This document shows, one piece after another, positions 9,114-18,805 of a DNA stretch of 64,000 nt. Made by a program: the position numbers and the translations under genes. Below the pieces are notes generated by a model, which saw only the letters and a program-made list of their open reading frames with translations, searched no databases and was not told where the DNA came from. Each line of letters begins with the position of its first letter. Position 1 is the stretch's first letter. Origin of the DNA: Haloarcula marismortui ATCC 43049 (GTDB lineage: Archaea; Halobacteriota; Halobacteria; Halobacteriales; Haloarculaceae); NCBI RefSeq assembly GCF_000011085.1, contig NC_006396.1, positions 2,790,001-2,854,000 on the forward strand. The letters run 5' to 3'.

Positions 9114-9800
9114 TCATTCTGGAAGCGGCGGCCACAGCGTCGCGACCGTTTCCTGAATGAGCTGGGTCTGTGCCCGGCGCAGTCGCTCTGAGAGTGACGA
9201 CGCAGAAATGTCCAGTTCCGTTGCCACGGCGTCCAGTGATGCACGTCGCGGGATTTCGAAATGCCCCATCTCGTACGCCGTCCGTAGCGCCTCCAGTTGT
9301 CGGTCAGTGAGCCCGTTCCCGGGTGACTTCGGCTCCGCATCCCGAGTCAGCCGCTCCAGTCTGAACTCCGCGTTCCGTTGCCAGAACGAGGAAAAATCGG
9401 TGAACGCCGCCCGGTCGGCGAACCAGCCCATTTGCTCCCAGCCGTCCGCAGTCACAGTTATCTGTTCGATTATGGCGTCTGCCGTGGCGAGGGCTTCGAG
9501 TCCGTCGAGGTCGTCGATCTGGCCGCCAAGCTGCTCCTCGAAGCTCAGCGCCGGCACTGCCTGATACCGGCGGGTGTCGCCGGCCGTCCCGATTTGCGTC
9601 CACTCCTGAATGTCGTCGGCGTTAGTGAGTGCCCGCTCGACAGCCTGCTCGGTGCCACCTGTCACGGTTACAATAAACAGCGGCCGCCGGCCGTGGTTGT
9701 ACTGGAGGGAAAGGACAATCGACGCTTCGGGGACTGTCGCTGCAACCGACACGAGCGGCAACGCATCACAGTGTATCTGAAACTCCGCAATGAGCCCCAT
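9114..9800 (-). CDS. Bat-type HTH transcriptional regulator
   Basis: A 228-residue haloarchaeal regulator. The N-terminal sensor-like region begins MGLIAEFQIHC. The C-terminal domain has LTDRQLEALRTAYEMG, then EIPRRASLDAVATELD and SASSLSERLRRAQ, the bacterio-opsin-activator HTH pattern. No PAS or GAF domain precedes it, so it belongs to the short class. I choose ATG 9800 because a TTTAAAA box at about 9869-9875 would give a leader reaching it; ATG 9863 (249 residues) is possible but would sit almost on that box. The target genes are unknown; a divergent hydrolase gene is adjacent. Confidence 0.88.
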   Translation of the reverse strand: MGLIAEFQIHCDALPLVSVAATVPEASIVLSLQYNHGRRPLFIVTVTGGTEQAVERALTNADDIQEWTQIGTAGDTRRYQAVPALSFEEQLGGQIDDLDGLEALATADAIIEQITVTADGWEQMGWFADRAAFTDFSSFWQRNAEFRLERLTRDAEPKSPGNGLTDRQLEALRTAYEMGHFEIPRRASLDAVATELDISASSLSERLRRAQTQLIQETVATLWPPLPE

Positions 9801-9932
9801 ACACTGTTGCTCTTTGCGAGGCTGAAGCCCCTGTCGGAACAGCGCGTCTGCCCCTGCTGACATCCTCCCCTTTTAAACGGCCCAACCACTGAGAGAACGG
9901 CTTAGCCCGACTGCGCTCGACCGTACAGTTGT

Positions 9933-10724
9933 ATGCAGCCGACACAGTCTGCAGACGCGATCGAAGTCGAGTTCGAGCGCTACGGTGACGGCCAGCCCCT
10001 GCTCCTCCTGCACGGCGGGATGGCTCCCCGAGAGTACTGGCGACCGGTCATATCGGCCTCTGAGGGATACGGCGCTGTCGTCCCCCAGCGACCGGGGTTC
10101 GGCACCTGTCTCGACTCCCCCGCAGAGACGAGCGCTGACGAGGTGCTGGACCGCGAGGTCAGGTATGTTCAGGCGCTTGTCGACGCTGTCGATGGCGACC
10201 CAATCCTGTTCGGCCACTCGTACGGCGCACTCACCGCTATCGAGGCCGCGGCGGGTACGTCGGTCGAGGCAGTTATCGCGTACGAACCGGCGGTACTTCC
10301 CGCCGAGTACCGGGCCGACGCTGACCTCGCTGACCGAATGGCATCGCTCGTACAGGATGGAAAGCGAGAGGAAGCGGTGAAACGCTACATCGAACAGGTC
10401 CTTCACCCAGACGGTATCGAGGACCTCGACGCCTGGCTTGCGGAGTGGCCTGTCTGGCCCGACTGTGTGGCCCTCGCCGAGGAGGTCGTCCGGATGAATC
10501 GGTCCGTCGAACAGTACCGGCTCCCAGACTGCCTCGACGTTGACGTACCCACTCTCGTTCTGTCCGGCACCGACGGGCCGGACTTCCTTCGACAGAGTGC
10601 ACGGGACGTTCACGACGCACTGCCACAGAGTCGATTCGTCGAGTTCGATGGAGTCAGTCACAGCGGCCCCGCCGAGGCACCTGAACTAATCGCAGCAGAA
10701 GTCGACGCGTTCCGCAAAACGTAG
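9933..10724 (+). CDS. Alpha/beta-fold hydrolase
   Basis: A 263-residue soluble esterase or hydrolase of the alpha/beta fold. LLLLHGG marks the oxyanion-hole strand and GHSYG is the nucleophile elbow with the catalytic Ser. An acid follows in LVLSGTDGPD, and the catalytic His is in GVSHSGPAE near the C-terminus. The substrate cannot be predicted. It is transcribed away from the Bat-type regulator gene, with which it shares a 132-nt region, so regulation by that protein is possible but unproven. Confidence 0.87.
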   Translation: MQPTQSADAIEVEFERYGDGQPLLLLHGGMAPREYWRPVISASEGYGAVVPQRPGFGTCLDSPAETSADEVLDREVRYVQALVDAVDGDPILFGHSYGALTAIEAAAGTSVEAVIAYEPAVLPAEYRADADLADRMASLVQDGKREEAVKRYIEQVLHPDGIEDLDAWLAEWPVWPDCVALAEEVVRMNRSVEQYRLPDCLDVDVPTLVLSGTDGPDFLRQSARDVHDALPQSRFVEFDGVSHSGPAEAPELIAAEVDAFRKT

Positions 10725-10788
10725 CCCGGTCAGCCGGACCGGTTCTCTACTCGTCGCTTGTCACACCGGATACCCGAAACTGCCGCGC

Positions 10789-12528
10789 CTACATCGAGGT
10801 CGGTGCTTCGACGCCCAGTGCGTCCAGCGCGTTCGCAATCGTCGTTCGGGTCCCGTCGACGAGCGCCAGCCGCGCAGCGCGGGTCTCTGGGTCGGCATCG
10901 AGGACCGGGCACTCCCGGTAGAAGGCGTTGAACGTCTCGGCGAGGTCGCGGGTGTAGGTGGCGACGGTGTGGGGCGTCAGGTCGTCCGCGGCCGCCTCGA
11001 TGACGGCGGGGAACCGGGCCAGTTCGCGGAGCAGGTCGCGCTCCTCCGGTTCCGACAGCGGGTCAAGGTCGGGTTCGTCAGGGATGTCGGTTTCCACGTC
11101 GCCCAGGATGCCACAGCAACGCGCGTGGACGTACTGAACGTATGGCGCGGACTGGGCCTCGAAGTCCAGCGCGCGGTCCCACTCGAAGGTGATGCCTTTG
11201 GTCGGCTGTTTCGAAACGATGTCGTAGCGTACCGCGCCAATACCGACCTGACGGGCGATGCGGTCGATGTCGTCTTCATCAAGGTCTCCCCGGGTTCGGT
11301 CGTCCAGCCGGGACTCGACCTCCTCCCGTGCGCGGTCGATCGCTTCATCCAGCAGGTCGTCGAGGTCGATGCCGGTCCCCTCACGCGTGCTCATCCCGCC
11401 TTCCGGGAGGTTCACCCAGGAGTAAAACACCTGCCGGAGCTGGTCGGTGTCGTTGTCGAGCAGCTCGAGGGCTGCTGCGAGCTGGTCGGCCTGTAGCTTG
11501 TGGTCCTCGCCCAGCACTGTGACGGCACGGTCGTAGGTGTCGAACTTCCACTCGTGGTGAGCTAGGTCCCGAGTCGTGTACAGCGAGGTCCCATCGGAGC
11601 GCAGGAACACGAGATTCTTCTCGAAATCGGGCAGGTCCAGCTGCCAGGCATCCTCCTCGTAGACGGCGCAGTCGAGCCCCTTCAGGCGGTCGACCAGGTC
11701 GTCCGTGTCGCCGTTGCGCATGAACTTCGTCTCCTTGACGAACTCGTCAAACTCCGCCGGGAGGCGACCGAGCGTGTTCTGCATCCCGCCAAGAACGGTG
11801 TCGACCACCTCGGCGACGCGTTCGTACGTCTCTTCGTCGCCGTCTTCGAGGCCCTGCAAAATCGACTGGACCTCGGCCTCCGCCGCCTCGACTTCGTCGG
11901 GGTCGCCATCTTCGAGGATGGTGTTGCCCTTGCGGTAGTACCGGACCATCTCGTACTCCGGGGACTCCCGCTCAGGTTCGGGCAGGTCATCCTCGTCAAA
12001 GGTCTCGTACGCCCAGGTGAACACCGCAATCTGTCGGCCCGCGTCGTTGACGTAGTAGTGGCGGTCGACGTCGTAGCCGGCGTAATCAAGCACGCGAGCA
12101 ACGGCATCGCCGATGATAGGGTTGCGTGCCCGCCCGACGTGGACTGGGCCAGTCGGGTTCGCGGACGTATGCTCGACGACAACGCTGGTGTCGCGGTCGG
12201 GAAGCCGGCCAAACCCGCTCTCTGTGACTGACTGCAGGGTCTCGGCGAAGTATGCTTCGCTCGGGAGGAAATTGACGTACGGCCCCTGTGTCGTCACGTC
12301 GCTAACGTAGGTGAGGTCGTCGGCGGCAATCGCGTCGGCGATGTCGCTGGCGACGTTCGGCGGCGCGGTACCGACCTCGCCGGCCAGCCGGAAGGCGACG
12401 CTCGACGCTAGCACGGCGTCGACATCCTCCGGTGGCTCCTCGATACCGAGGTCCTCGGCCGGCAGGTCGAGGGTTGTGAGTGCGTCGGCGAGGGCGTCCT
12501 CGACCTCCGCACGGAGCTGCAGGAACAT
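10789..12528 (-). CDS. argS: Arginyl-tRNA synthetase
   Basis: Class Ia synthetase charging tRNA-Arg, 579 residues. It has an N-terminal tRNA-binding extension and a HIGH-type motif HVGR in [15 protein letters not shown]. The KMSKS loop is altered to GMSTREG, followed by a C-terminal anticodon-binding helical domain that ends [10 protein letters not shown]. The SANPTGP signature and the missing first lysine in KMSKS are known in many ArgRS. It lies downstream of a membrane protease gene on the same strand with a 134-nt gap. Confidence 0.97.
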   Translation of the reverse strand: MFLQLRAEVEDALADALTTLDLPAEDLGIEEPPEDVDAVLASSVAFRLAGEVGTAPPNVASDIADAIAADDLTYVSDVTTQGPYVNFLPSEAYFAETLQSVTESGFGRLPDRDTSVVVEHTSANPTGPVHVGRARNPIIGDAVARVLDYAGYDVDRHYYVNDAGRQIAVFTWAYETFDEDDLPEPERESPEYEMVRYYRKGNTILEDGDPDEVEAAEAEVQSILQGLEDGDEETYERVAEVVDTVLGGMQNTLGRLPAEFDEFVKETKFMRNGDTDDLVDRLKGLDCAVYEEDAWQLDLPDFEKNLVFLRSDGTSLYTTRDLAHHEWKFDTYDRAVTVLGEDHKLQADQLAAALELLDNDTDQLRQVFYSWVNLPEGGMSTREGTGIDLDDLLDEAIDRAREEVESRLDDRTRGDLDEDDIDRIARQVGIGAVRYDIVSKQPTKGITFEWDRALDFEAQSAPYVQYVHARCCGILGDVETDIPDEPDLDPLSEPEERDLLRELARFPAVIEAAADDLTPHTVATYTRDLAETFNAFYRECPVLDADPETRAARLALVDGTRTTIANALDALGVEAPTSM

Positions 12529-12662
12529 ACGCCCGGATTTCGCGGCGGAGAGTAAATGGGTAACGAAACCCCGACCGCCACAGACGGTCCGGCCGACTCC
12601 ACAGCCACAACAACCGCCGCTATTCAGGCGAGTGTCGGGAGAAACTGGGACAGCAGTCCGTC

Positions 12663-14429
12663 TCAGGTCAGGAGCCGCGGACCAAACACCATCAACAGGA
12701 GGCCGCTGATCATCGATACCGTAATCGCGATCGAGACGGCCGTCGTCACCCGTCGCCCGTCCGAGACGGGCAGCCGCGAAACGAACGATTCGGTTGACGC
12801 CCGAAGAATGTGGCCGCCGTCGAGTGGGAACGTCGGAATGAGGTTGAACTGGCCGATGACGAGGTTGATCCAGCCGGTCCAGAAGAGGACGTTCGCAAGC
12901 AGGAACACCGGCGTCGTTCCGAGCGCCCCGAGCGGGCCCTGGACAGTGTAGAAGTTCGTCGCAATGCCGGTGAAGCCGGCGAAGTTATAGCCGAAGCCGC
13001 CGGCGACGCCGATGAACGGGAGCAAGAGCGTGCTGAAAATCCGCTGGGCGAACGAGAACTCGGAGACCGACGTTGGTGCGTCCGGCGAGCCGCCGATGAA
13101 TTCGAGGAACGCGGCCGCGGGGTAAGCGTCGATACCGAAGTCACTGACCTGAATGCCACTGATACCCTGCTGGATGCTAACGCCGATGATGCCGTTGTCG
13201 ACCTGCTCGCTTTCGGCCATCGTCACTTCGTAGGTCTCGCGGGAGCCGTCGGCGTAGCCGGTGACGGTCACCTCGTCACCGGGTTCACCGCCTTCAAGCG
13301 TCTGTATCAGTGCCGCCCCGCTGTGTGTTCGTTCCCCGTTGACCGCGGTGATAATCATGCTCTCGCCGCTCGGTGCCCCCTCTCCGGCGAGCGGGCCGTC
13401 TTCAGCGACCAGCACGTACGCGCCGAGCGGGGTCGTGACTGTCTCCCCAGACTCGGTTTCGAGCGTCGCTACGGGGTGGTCTTGGGCCGCCTGTTCGAAT
13501 TCACTGCGGGTTGCTACTGCGGTCCCGTTGACAGAGACAATCGTCTCCCCAGTTCCAAGTGACGCGCTCTGAAGGGCCGCAGAGACGACGACGGACCGTT
13601 CGACGGTGACGGTGTCGGCATCCTTGCGCGCCACTTCGACAGTCTGTGCGTCGCTTTCGGCGAGCACTGATTCGAGTGCCTGCTGGTTCTCGACCGACTG
13701 GCCGTTGACCGCCGTGATGACATCACCCGACTCGATACCCGCATCGGCGGCGGGGGTTCCGTTGATGGGGCTCCCGACCGGTACGCCGTCAACGACGGCG
13801 ACAGCGCCAGCGACCGGTCCAAACAGCAACAGGAGCGTGATGATAGCGAGTGCGAAGTTGTTCGTCACGCCGGCCGTGTACATCCGGGTCTGGGAGCCAC
13901 GGTCGGTGCGGAGGAGTTCATCTTCGTCGGGTTCGACGAACGCCCCAATCGGAATAATCGCCAGCAGGGCAAGCCCCATTGACTCGATATCGATGTCTTC
14001 GACGCGACAGAAGAGTCCGTGGCCGCCCTCGTGGACGACGAGGCCGAGCAACAATCCGAGCACGATTTCCGGGGCGACCGACAGCGGGAGGAAGTCATTG
14101 ACGCCGGGAATTGCCAGTGCGTTCCGCGGTTCGTTCAGTGCGGAGGGCTGTGGGTTGACGAGCGCCTGATAGGCTCCGAGCGCAACGAGGAGGAACGAGC
14201 CGACCATCACGACGAGGCCGAACCCGACGCCGAGGTTCCCCCAGGCCCGCCAGAACCGCTTTGGCCGTGCGAGCCAGTCGAGCACAGCTTTGCCCTTCTG
14301 TGTGTGAATCGTCGTAATCGGGCCGCTAAAACGAATATACTCGGGGACAACGCCGCGAGTCCGGAGCGCCATCGCGAGGAGGGTGTAGGCGACAAGGCCC
14401 GCGAGGACCCACGTCAGCGTACTCACCAT
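12663..14429 (-). CDS. Site-2 protease family (M50) membrane metalloprotease with PDZ domains
   Basis: A 588-residue multi-pass membrane protein. The zinc motif HEGGH lies in a transmembrane helix (about residue 133) and the second motif FPLDGGH is near the C-terminus. Between them are two PDZ-like domains ([14 protein letters not shown] and [14 protein letters not shown] regions). Such proteases cut membrane-bound regulators or signal-peptide remnants in the bilayer; the substrate here is unknown. Another S2P homologue with a different architecture lies at 18806. No anti-sigma-like partner is adjacent. Confidence 0.92.
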   Translation of the reverse strand: MVSTLTWVLAGLVAYTLLAMALRTRGVVPEYIRFSGPITTIHTQKGKAVLDWLARPKRFWRAWGNLGVGFGLVVMVGSFLLVALGAYQALVNPQPSALNEPRNALAIPGVNDFLPLSVAPEIVLGLLLGLVVHEGGHGLFCRVEDIDIESMGLALLAIIPIGAFVEPDEDELLRTDRGSQTRMYTAGVTNNFALAIITLLLLFGPVAGAVAVVDGVPVGSPINGTPAADAGIESGDVITAVNGQSVENQQALESVLAESDAQTVEVARKDADTVTVERSVVVSAALQSASLGTGETIVSVNGTAVATRSEFEQAAQDHPVATLETESGETVTTPLGAYVLVAEDGPLAGEGAPSGESMIITAVNGERTHSGAALIQTLEGGEPGDEVTVTGYADGSRETYEVTMAESEQVDNGIIGVSIQQGISGIQVSDFGIDAYPAAAFLEFIGGSPDAPTSVSEFSFAQRIFSTLLLPFIGVAGGFGYNFAGFTGIATNFYTVQGPLGALGTTPVFLLANVLFWTGWINLVIGQFNLIPTFPLDGGHILRASTESFVSRLPVSDGRRVTTAVSIAITVSMISGLLLMVFGPRLLT

Positions 14430-14532
14430 TTATCTGAAAATAGGCGTAGCCAAGCAAGAGGGTTTGGTTTGGGTCACACTGCTGGCCCACAGCAGCCAAC
14501 GGTGAAGTGACCCCGCCGCAAACGACAACGCA

Positions 14533-15429
14533 ATGTACGACCATATTCTGGTTCCCGTCGATGGGAGCGACGAAGCCACGGCAGCCGCACGACGTGGCCT
14601 CGCACTGGCAAAGGATTTCGACGCAACGGCTGAAGCGGTCTATGTCGTCGAGCAGCGCGCGCTCGCACTCACGCGAACAGACCCCGAGAGCGCCCGTCTC
14701 CGGGAACACGGCGAGTCGGTCCTCGCGGAGATCGAGTCACTCGCCGCCGACATTGGTCAGTCCGTCACGACGGAACTGCTAGAAGGGAAACCAAGTGCGC
14801 GGATAGACGAGTACGCTCGTGAAACTGACGCAGGACTCATTGTCCTTGGCCGACAGGGGATGACCGGCCTCGGGAAGCGACTACTCGGCGGCGTCACCGA
14901 GCAGGTCTTGCACCGAACTGCCGTGCCCGTGTTCGTCGTTTCGGCGGAGAAGCAGGCTGACAGGGACGAATTCGATTACTCGCGGCTACTCGTTACAACC
15001 GATGGGAGCGAGAACGCTGACACGGCGACACGACACGCCGCGGCGGTAGCAGACAGATACGACGCGCTAGTACACGTGCTCAATGTCGTTGATATCCAGG
15101 CCGCTGGCGGAGCGTTCAACGCTGGCGGGTTGAACGAGACGTTCATCGAACGACTGGAGGCGAATGGACGCGACGCCGTCGCAACAACCGCCGACGAACT
15201 TCGGACGGCGGCCCCGGACATCTCGGTTGAAACTGCCGTGGAACAGACGACCTCGCTTGACGGCGTTGCCGCCGGCATCCAAGAGTACGTCTCCGACAAT
15301 GACATTGACTTCGTCGTGATGGCGTCACACGGCCGTTCGAACCTGAAACGCCAGTTGCTCGGTAGCGTTACGTCGCAACTGCTCCGAACCGTCGATGTCC
15401 CTGTGCTGGTGACGCCCCGTTCGAACTGA
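14533..15429 (+). CDS. Tandem-domain universal stress protein
   Basis: Two fused UspA domains, 298 residues. The first starts MYDHILVPVDGSD and ends near GRQGMTGLGKRLLGGVTEQV. The second starts RLLVTTDGSE and contains ASHGRSNLKRQLLGSVTSQL. Both halves keep the G-x2-G-x9-G ATP-binding pattern in some form, so both may bind ATP. Role: general stress or energy signalling in the cytoplasm, by family. A single-domain paralogue lies at 59032. Confidence 0.92.
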   Translation: MYDHILVPVDGSDEATAAARRGLALAKDFDATAEAVYVVEQRALALTRTDPESARLREHGESVLAEIESLAADIGQSVTTELLEGKPSARIDEYARETDAGLIVLGRQGMTGLGKRLLGGVTEQVLHRTAVPVFVVSAEKQADRDEFDYSRLLVTTDGSENADTATRHAAAVADRYDALVHVLNVVDIQAAGGAFNAGGLNETFIERLEANGRDAVATTADELRTAAPDISVETAVEQTTSLDGVAAGIQEYVSDNDIDFVVMASHGRSNLKRQLLGSVTSQLLRTVDVPVLVTPRSN

Positions 15430-15490
15430 GGGGTGGACGAACCACCCGTTCTATGTAGTGTGGAAACGTAGTACAATGAGGTGCCGGACA

Positions 15491-15667
15491 ATGCCAGAAA
15501 CCTGCGGTATCTGTGGCGAGACGGTCCCTTTTGACGCTACCGTCCACGCGATGATTCACACGCACAGCGAGACGGGCGTCATCGACGCGTACGTCTGTCA
15601 GGACTGCTACGACGAGCAGCTCGGACCGATGTTCGAGCGGGTCGACACGCAGGAACAGTCACCCTGA
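15491..15667 (+). CDS. 58-residue zinc-finger protein
   Basis: A very small protein with CGIC near the N-terminus (residues 5-8) and CQDC after a His-rich stretch (HAMIHTHSE). This suggests one zinc site of the CPxCG-like kind common in haloarchaea. I choose the ATG at 15491, giving MPETCGICGE. Earlier in-frame starts at 15458 and 15476 add an Arg-rich stretch unlike the acidic proteome. It lies 61 nt after the UspA gene on the same strand; function unknown. Confidence 0.7.
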   Translation: MPETCGICGETVPFDATVHAMIHTHSETGVIDAYVCQDCYDEQLGPMFERVDTQEQSP

Positions 15668-15669
15668 AG

Positions 15670-15715
15670 ACACCCTTCAACAGGGTGTTACGGACGGGTA
15701 GGCCCCTCCTACCCG
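15670..15715. terminator. Pair of perfect hairpins between convergent genes
   Basis: Two stem-loops fill the gap between the zinc protein and lysS. The first, ACACCCT-TCAAC-AGGGTGT, is at 15670-15688. The second is an 8-bp stem CGGGTAGG-CCCCT-CCTACCCG at 15695-15715. They sit between convergent stop codons (15667 and 15718), so a bidirectional terminator or mRNA 3'-end stabiliser is likely. No long T-tract follows. Confidence 0.55.
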
Positions 15716-15717
15716 GA

Positions 15718-17355
15718 TTACTCGTTGCGACGGAAACGCTCCACGACGAACTCCCGGTCAAGTTTCGCGATGAACGTCCCGAGCTGTGGGCCTTCGGTGT
15801 CGTCGAACAGCAGCCGGTAGCCGGCCGAGAAGAACTCGCTGATGTCGATGTCGTTTCGCTTTGCCGTCTCGTAGATTTCCGACTGGATTGCCTCGCCGTC
15901 GTGGCCTTCGGCGATGAAATCGGCCAGTTCATCCAGTGCGGCCGCCGTTGCGTCGTCGAATGAGACCTCGGGTATCTCGGCGCGCTTGAGTTCGTAGTTG
16001 AATTCGTTGTTCGTCAGGCTGGCCCACTCTTGGGCTCGCTCGACGCGGGCAAGCGCCTGCTCGACGGCCCACTCCGGCGCATCGTCCGGGATATGGCCTT
16101 CTTTCCGGGCGATCTGCTCCCGGAGCGCCGGGTCGTCGGTCATCCCGAGCACGGCCGCAAATGTGTAGGGAATCCGTATCCGCTGTTCGCGTGGGTCGTC
16201 CACGACCATCGGATAGGCTCGCTCCGCAAGTTCGGCGTCGTCCTCGCTGGCCTCGATTTCTTCGAAATATCGCCGTTCGAACCGGTCGAACTCGTCGACG
16301 AGCTGGTCGATATTCTCGACGGAGAAGTCCCGCTGTTTCCGCGGGTCCTTCACAAAGAAGTACTTGAATACCTCCGGTTCGAGGATGTCCAGCACTTCGT
16401 CGACGGTGATGACGTTGCCGGAGGAAGAGGAGAGCGGTTCGCCGTCGAGGGTGAACCACTCGTACACCATCGGGACCGGCGGCTGGATGTCCAGCACGTT
16501 CTCAGCGACATCCTCACCTGATGGCCAGGAGCCCTCGGCGTGGTCCTTGCCGAAGGGCTCGAAGTCGACGCCCAGGATCTCCCACTGAGCGGGCCACTCG
16601 AACCGCCACGGGAGCTTTCCGTCCCGGAGCGTCGCCGTGCCTTCGTGGCCACAGCCATCAATGGTCTGGTCGCCGGCCTCGACGTCTTCACAGACGTATT
16701 CGACTTCGCCGGCGTCGAGGTCGACCGCGGTGACGCCCTCAGTAATCTTCCCACACTCGGCACACTGGGGCAGGAACGGGACGTAGTCGTCGTCGACCTT
16801 GTTCTGATACTCCGCGAGCACGTCACGGGCCCGGTCGGCGCGTTCGAGCACCCGGCGCGTGACTGCTTCGAACTCGCCGTCGGCGTACAGCTCGGTGTTC
16901 GAGACGAACTCCACGTCGACGCCGACCAGCTCGGCGCTTTTCTGCAGGAGCGCCGTGAAGTGGGCGCCGTAGGAATCACAGCAGCCGAATGGGTCCGGAA
17001 TATCCGTGTACGGCTTCCCGAGGTTCCGCCCGAGTGCGCCGGCGTCGACTTCCCCGAGGCCGACGACGTTCCAGTCGAGGTCGGCGAGCTGGCGGGGGAC
17101 CGCCCGGAGCCGGTCTTTGTCGTCGGCAGTGAACACCTGTCGGACCTCGTGACCGCGGTCCCGCAGGGCCTCGGCGACGTAGTAGCCCCGCATAATCTCG
17201 TTGAAGTGGCCGATGTGGGGGACGCCGGATGGCGAGACGCCGCCCTTGATGACGATTGGTTCGTCGGGGTCTCGTGCCTCGATGGCGTCGGCGACGGAGT
17301 CGGCCCAGAACGCCCGGGAAACGCCGCGGCCGACCTCGTAGGGGTCTTCCGCCAT
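15718..17355 (-). CDS. lysS: Lysyl-tRNA synthetase, class I
   Basis: Class I LysRS, the archaeal form unrelated to the class II enzyme of most bacteria. It is 545 residues, with the HIGH motif in GVPHIGHFNE (near residue 45) and a KMSKS-like LSSSSGN. A four-cysteine zinc cluster lies in the middle (CAEC...C...C). It starts immediately after the pyrH stop (TAG then ATG with no gap), so the two genes form one transcript with coupled translation. Confidence 0.97.
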   Translation of the reverse strand: MAEDPYEVGRGVSRAFWADSVADAIEARDPDEPIVIKGGVSPSGVPHIGHFNEIMRGYYVAEALRDRGHEVRQVFTADDKDRLRAVPRQLADLDWNVVGLGEVDAGALGRNLGKPYTDIPDPFGCCDSYGAHFTALLQKSAELVGVDVEFVSNTELYADGEFEAVTRRVLERADRARDVLAEYQNKVDDDYVPFLPQCAECGKITEGVTAVDLDAGEVEYVCEDVEAGDQTIDGCGHEGTATLRDGKLPWRFEWPAQWEILGVDFEPFGKDHAEGSWPSGEDVAENVLDIQPPVPMVYEWFTLDGEPLSSSSGNVITVDEVLDILEPEVFKYFFVKDPRKQRDFSVENIDQLVDEFDRFERRYFEEIEASEDDAELAERAYPMVVDDPREQRIRIPYTFAAVLGMTDDPALREQIARKEGHIPDDAPEWAVEQALARVERAQEWASLTNNEFNYELKRAEIPEVSFDDATAAALDELADFIAEGHDGEAIQSEIYETAKRNDIDISEFFSAGYRLLFDDTEGPQLGTFIAKLDREFVVERFRRNE

Positions 17356-18042
17356 CTATGCCTCCGGAAGGATTTCGGACCCGTCGAACTCGCCGTCTTC
17401 GACTGCGCGCACGACACGTTCGGGATCAGTGCCGTCGAGCACCATCGTCCGGATGCCGGACCGCTGGATGATTTTCGCGGCTAGCAGGTCGACCGGTGCG
17501 CTGCTGCCGGCGTCCATCTCGATGTCGGCGATCACGTCGACGAGTTCGTCCGCGCCGAGTTCGTCGAACCGCGTCGCGTCGTCGTCCTCGTTCGGGTCGG
17601 CGTTGTAGACGCCGGGAACCGATGTTGCGTACACGAGCAGGTCAGCGCCGACGTACTCCGCGAAGGCGGCCGCCACGGCGTCGGTGGTCTGTGCGGCGAC
17701 GATGCCACCGAGAACGGGGATATCGCCGCGTCGGATGGCTTCTCGACCTTCGTCGTAGCTCTCGGCTGGCGTCGGTGCCGCGCGGTCGTCCAGGGCGGCG
17801 ATGAGCAGCCGGCCGTTCAGCCGCGTGACGGCGATGCCGAGCTGGTCGAGTTCGATCTCGTTCGCGCCCAGATCCCGAGCGCTGCCGATGTAATCACGTG
17901 CTGTCGGGCCACCGCCGACAACGGTCCCGAGTGTATGTCCCTGTGCATCGAGTGACTGAATGGCGTCGGCGTAGTCGGCGACCCGGTCCGCGTCGAGGTC
18001 CGGGGCCAGTACGCTTCCGCCAATGGAGACGACGACTTTCAT
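17356..18042 (-). CDS. pyrH: UMP kinase
   Basis: Archaeal uridylate kinase of the amino-acid-kinase fold, making UDP from UMP for pyrimidine synthesis. It is 228 residues. The N-terminus is MKVVVSIGGS, followed by VVGGGPTARDYI, the acidic segment VPGVYNADPNED, and SSAPVDLLAAKI near the end. ATG 18042 fits the family; the longer in-frame start adds eight atypical residues. It is first in a two-gene operon with lysS (0-nt gap). Confidence 0.95.
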   Translation of the reverse strand: MKVVVSIGGSVLAPDLDADRVADYADAIQSLDAQGHTLGTVVGGGPTARDYIGSARDLGANEIELDQLGIAVTRLNGRLLIAALDDRAAPTPAESYDEGREAIRRGDIPVLGGIVAAQTTDAVAAAFAEYVGADLLVYATSVPGVYNADPNEDDDATRFDELGADELVDVIADIEMDAGSSAPVDLLAAKIIQRSGIRTMVLDGTDPERVVRAVEDGEFDGSEILPEA

Positions 18043-18461
18043 TAGCCCGCCGTAACCGCGATGCACTCTTAAGGGTTGTCAAGGCCACTGACTGCTGTCT
18101 CTCTAGTCCGCCCTTTCTGGTGCCCACAGTGACTGCTGTCGGTCGCGTACCGGTGGGAATGTCTGTATGACGTGTGCCCGACGTGCTGACGCACGTCTGA
18201 CGGTCTGACACTCTACCGGCGAAATATGCCGTTTATCGCCCTTCCCAGAGGGTGATATCTCTCTTTCACAGACCGTTCAAAGCACCACGGAACTAGTGCC
18301 AATCCACTGACTAAGAAGGCTTTGTAAAACGTCTAAAGAAATCTGAAATGGTTATAAAAAATGCGTTTTAGCTCGATTTGTCCTGAAAGTGACCGAAGTG
18401 ACCTGAAGGTTCCTTCCTTTATATACTCTCGGCGGGGTTACGAGAAAGTGAGGTGACAAAG
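18043..18461. other. 419-nt intergenic region with promoter elements
   Basis: No gene was found here on either strand. The half near pyrH is ordinary GC-rich leader DNA. The half from about 18300 is AT-rich. It holds two direct copies of AAGTGACC (18387-18394 and 18396-18403, 9-nt period) inside a larger CCTGAA...CCTGAA frame, just upstream of a strong TATA box (TTTATATAC, 18418-18426) for the gene at 18462. The repeats may be a regulator site. A non-coding RNA cannot be excluded. Confidence 0.5.
18418..18456 (+). promoter_or_regulatory. TATA box and Shine-Dalgarno of the 82-residue protein gene
   Basis: TTTATATAC (18418-18426) would place the RNA start near 18448. A GAGGTGA ribosome-binding sequence at 18450-18456, 5 nt before ATG 18462, decides that start over the GTG at 18453 inside it. 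Confidence 0.6.
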
Positions 18462-18710
18462 ATGAGCGCTACCGCAACGCCCTCCGGCGAGGAAGAGCCC
18501 TCCAAAGAAGAGCGACTGAAGTCGTTCCTCGCAGAGAAGGCCAGTGACGGCGAGATGTATTTCAAGAGCAAGTTCATCGCTGATGAAGTCGGTCTCTCCC
18601 CCAAAGAGATCGGTGCCCTGATGGTCAAGCTCAAGGACAGCGCGTCCGAGATTAATGTCGAAAAGTGGTCGTACACGAGCGCGACCACCTGGCGTATTGA
18701 GCCGGCGTAG
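18462..18710 (+). CDS. Small conserved haloarchaeal protein (DUF7123-like, possible winged helix)
   Basis: An 82-residue acidic protein. Residues 25-80 predict as a helix-turn-helix-like module: FKSKFIADEVGLSPKEIG, then a second helix and a short beta wing ending TSATTWRIEPA. This resembles a small DNA-binding or protein-interaction domain. I link it to the haloarchaeal DUF7123 family from memory only. It has a strong promoter, a clear Shine-Dalgarno and upstream direct repeats, which suggest high or controlled expression. Its function is not known. Confidence 0.8.
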   Translation: MSATATPSGEEEPSKEERLKSFLAEKASDGEMYFKSKFIADEVGLSPKEIGALMVKLKDSASEINVEKWSYTSATTWRIEPA

Positions 18711-18805
18711 GCGACTGGTCCCCGAGTACAGTTTTTGCACGGAGTACCTGCTAGCTGTGCGATCGTTCGCGGAGTATTTGTGCCCGCATCGTTTACGAGC
18801 AGTTG

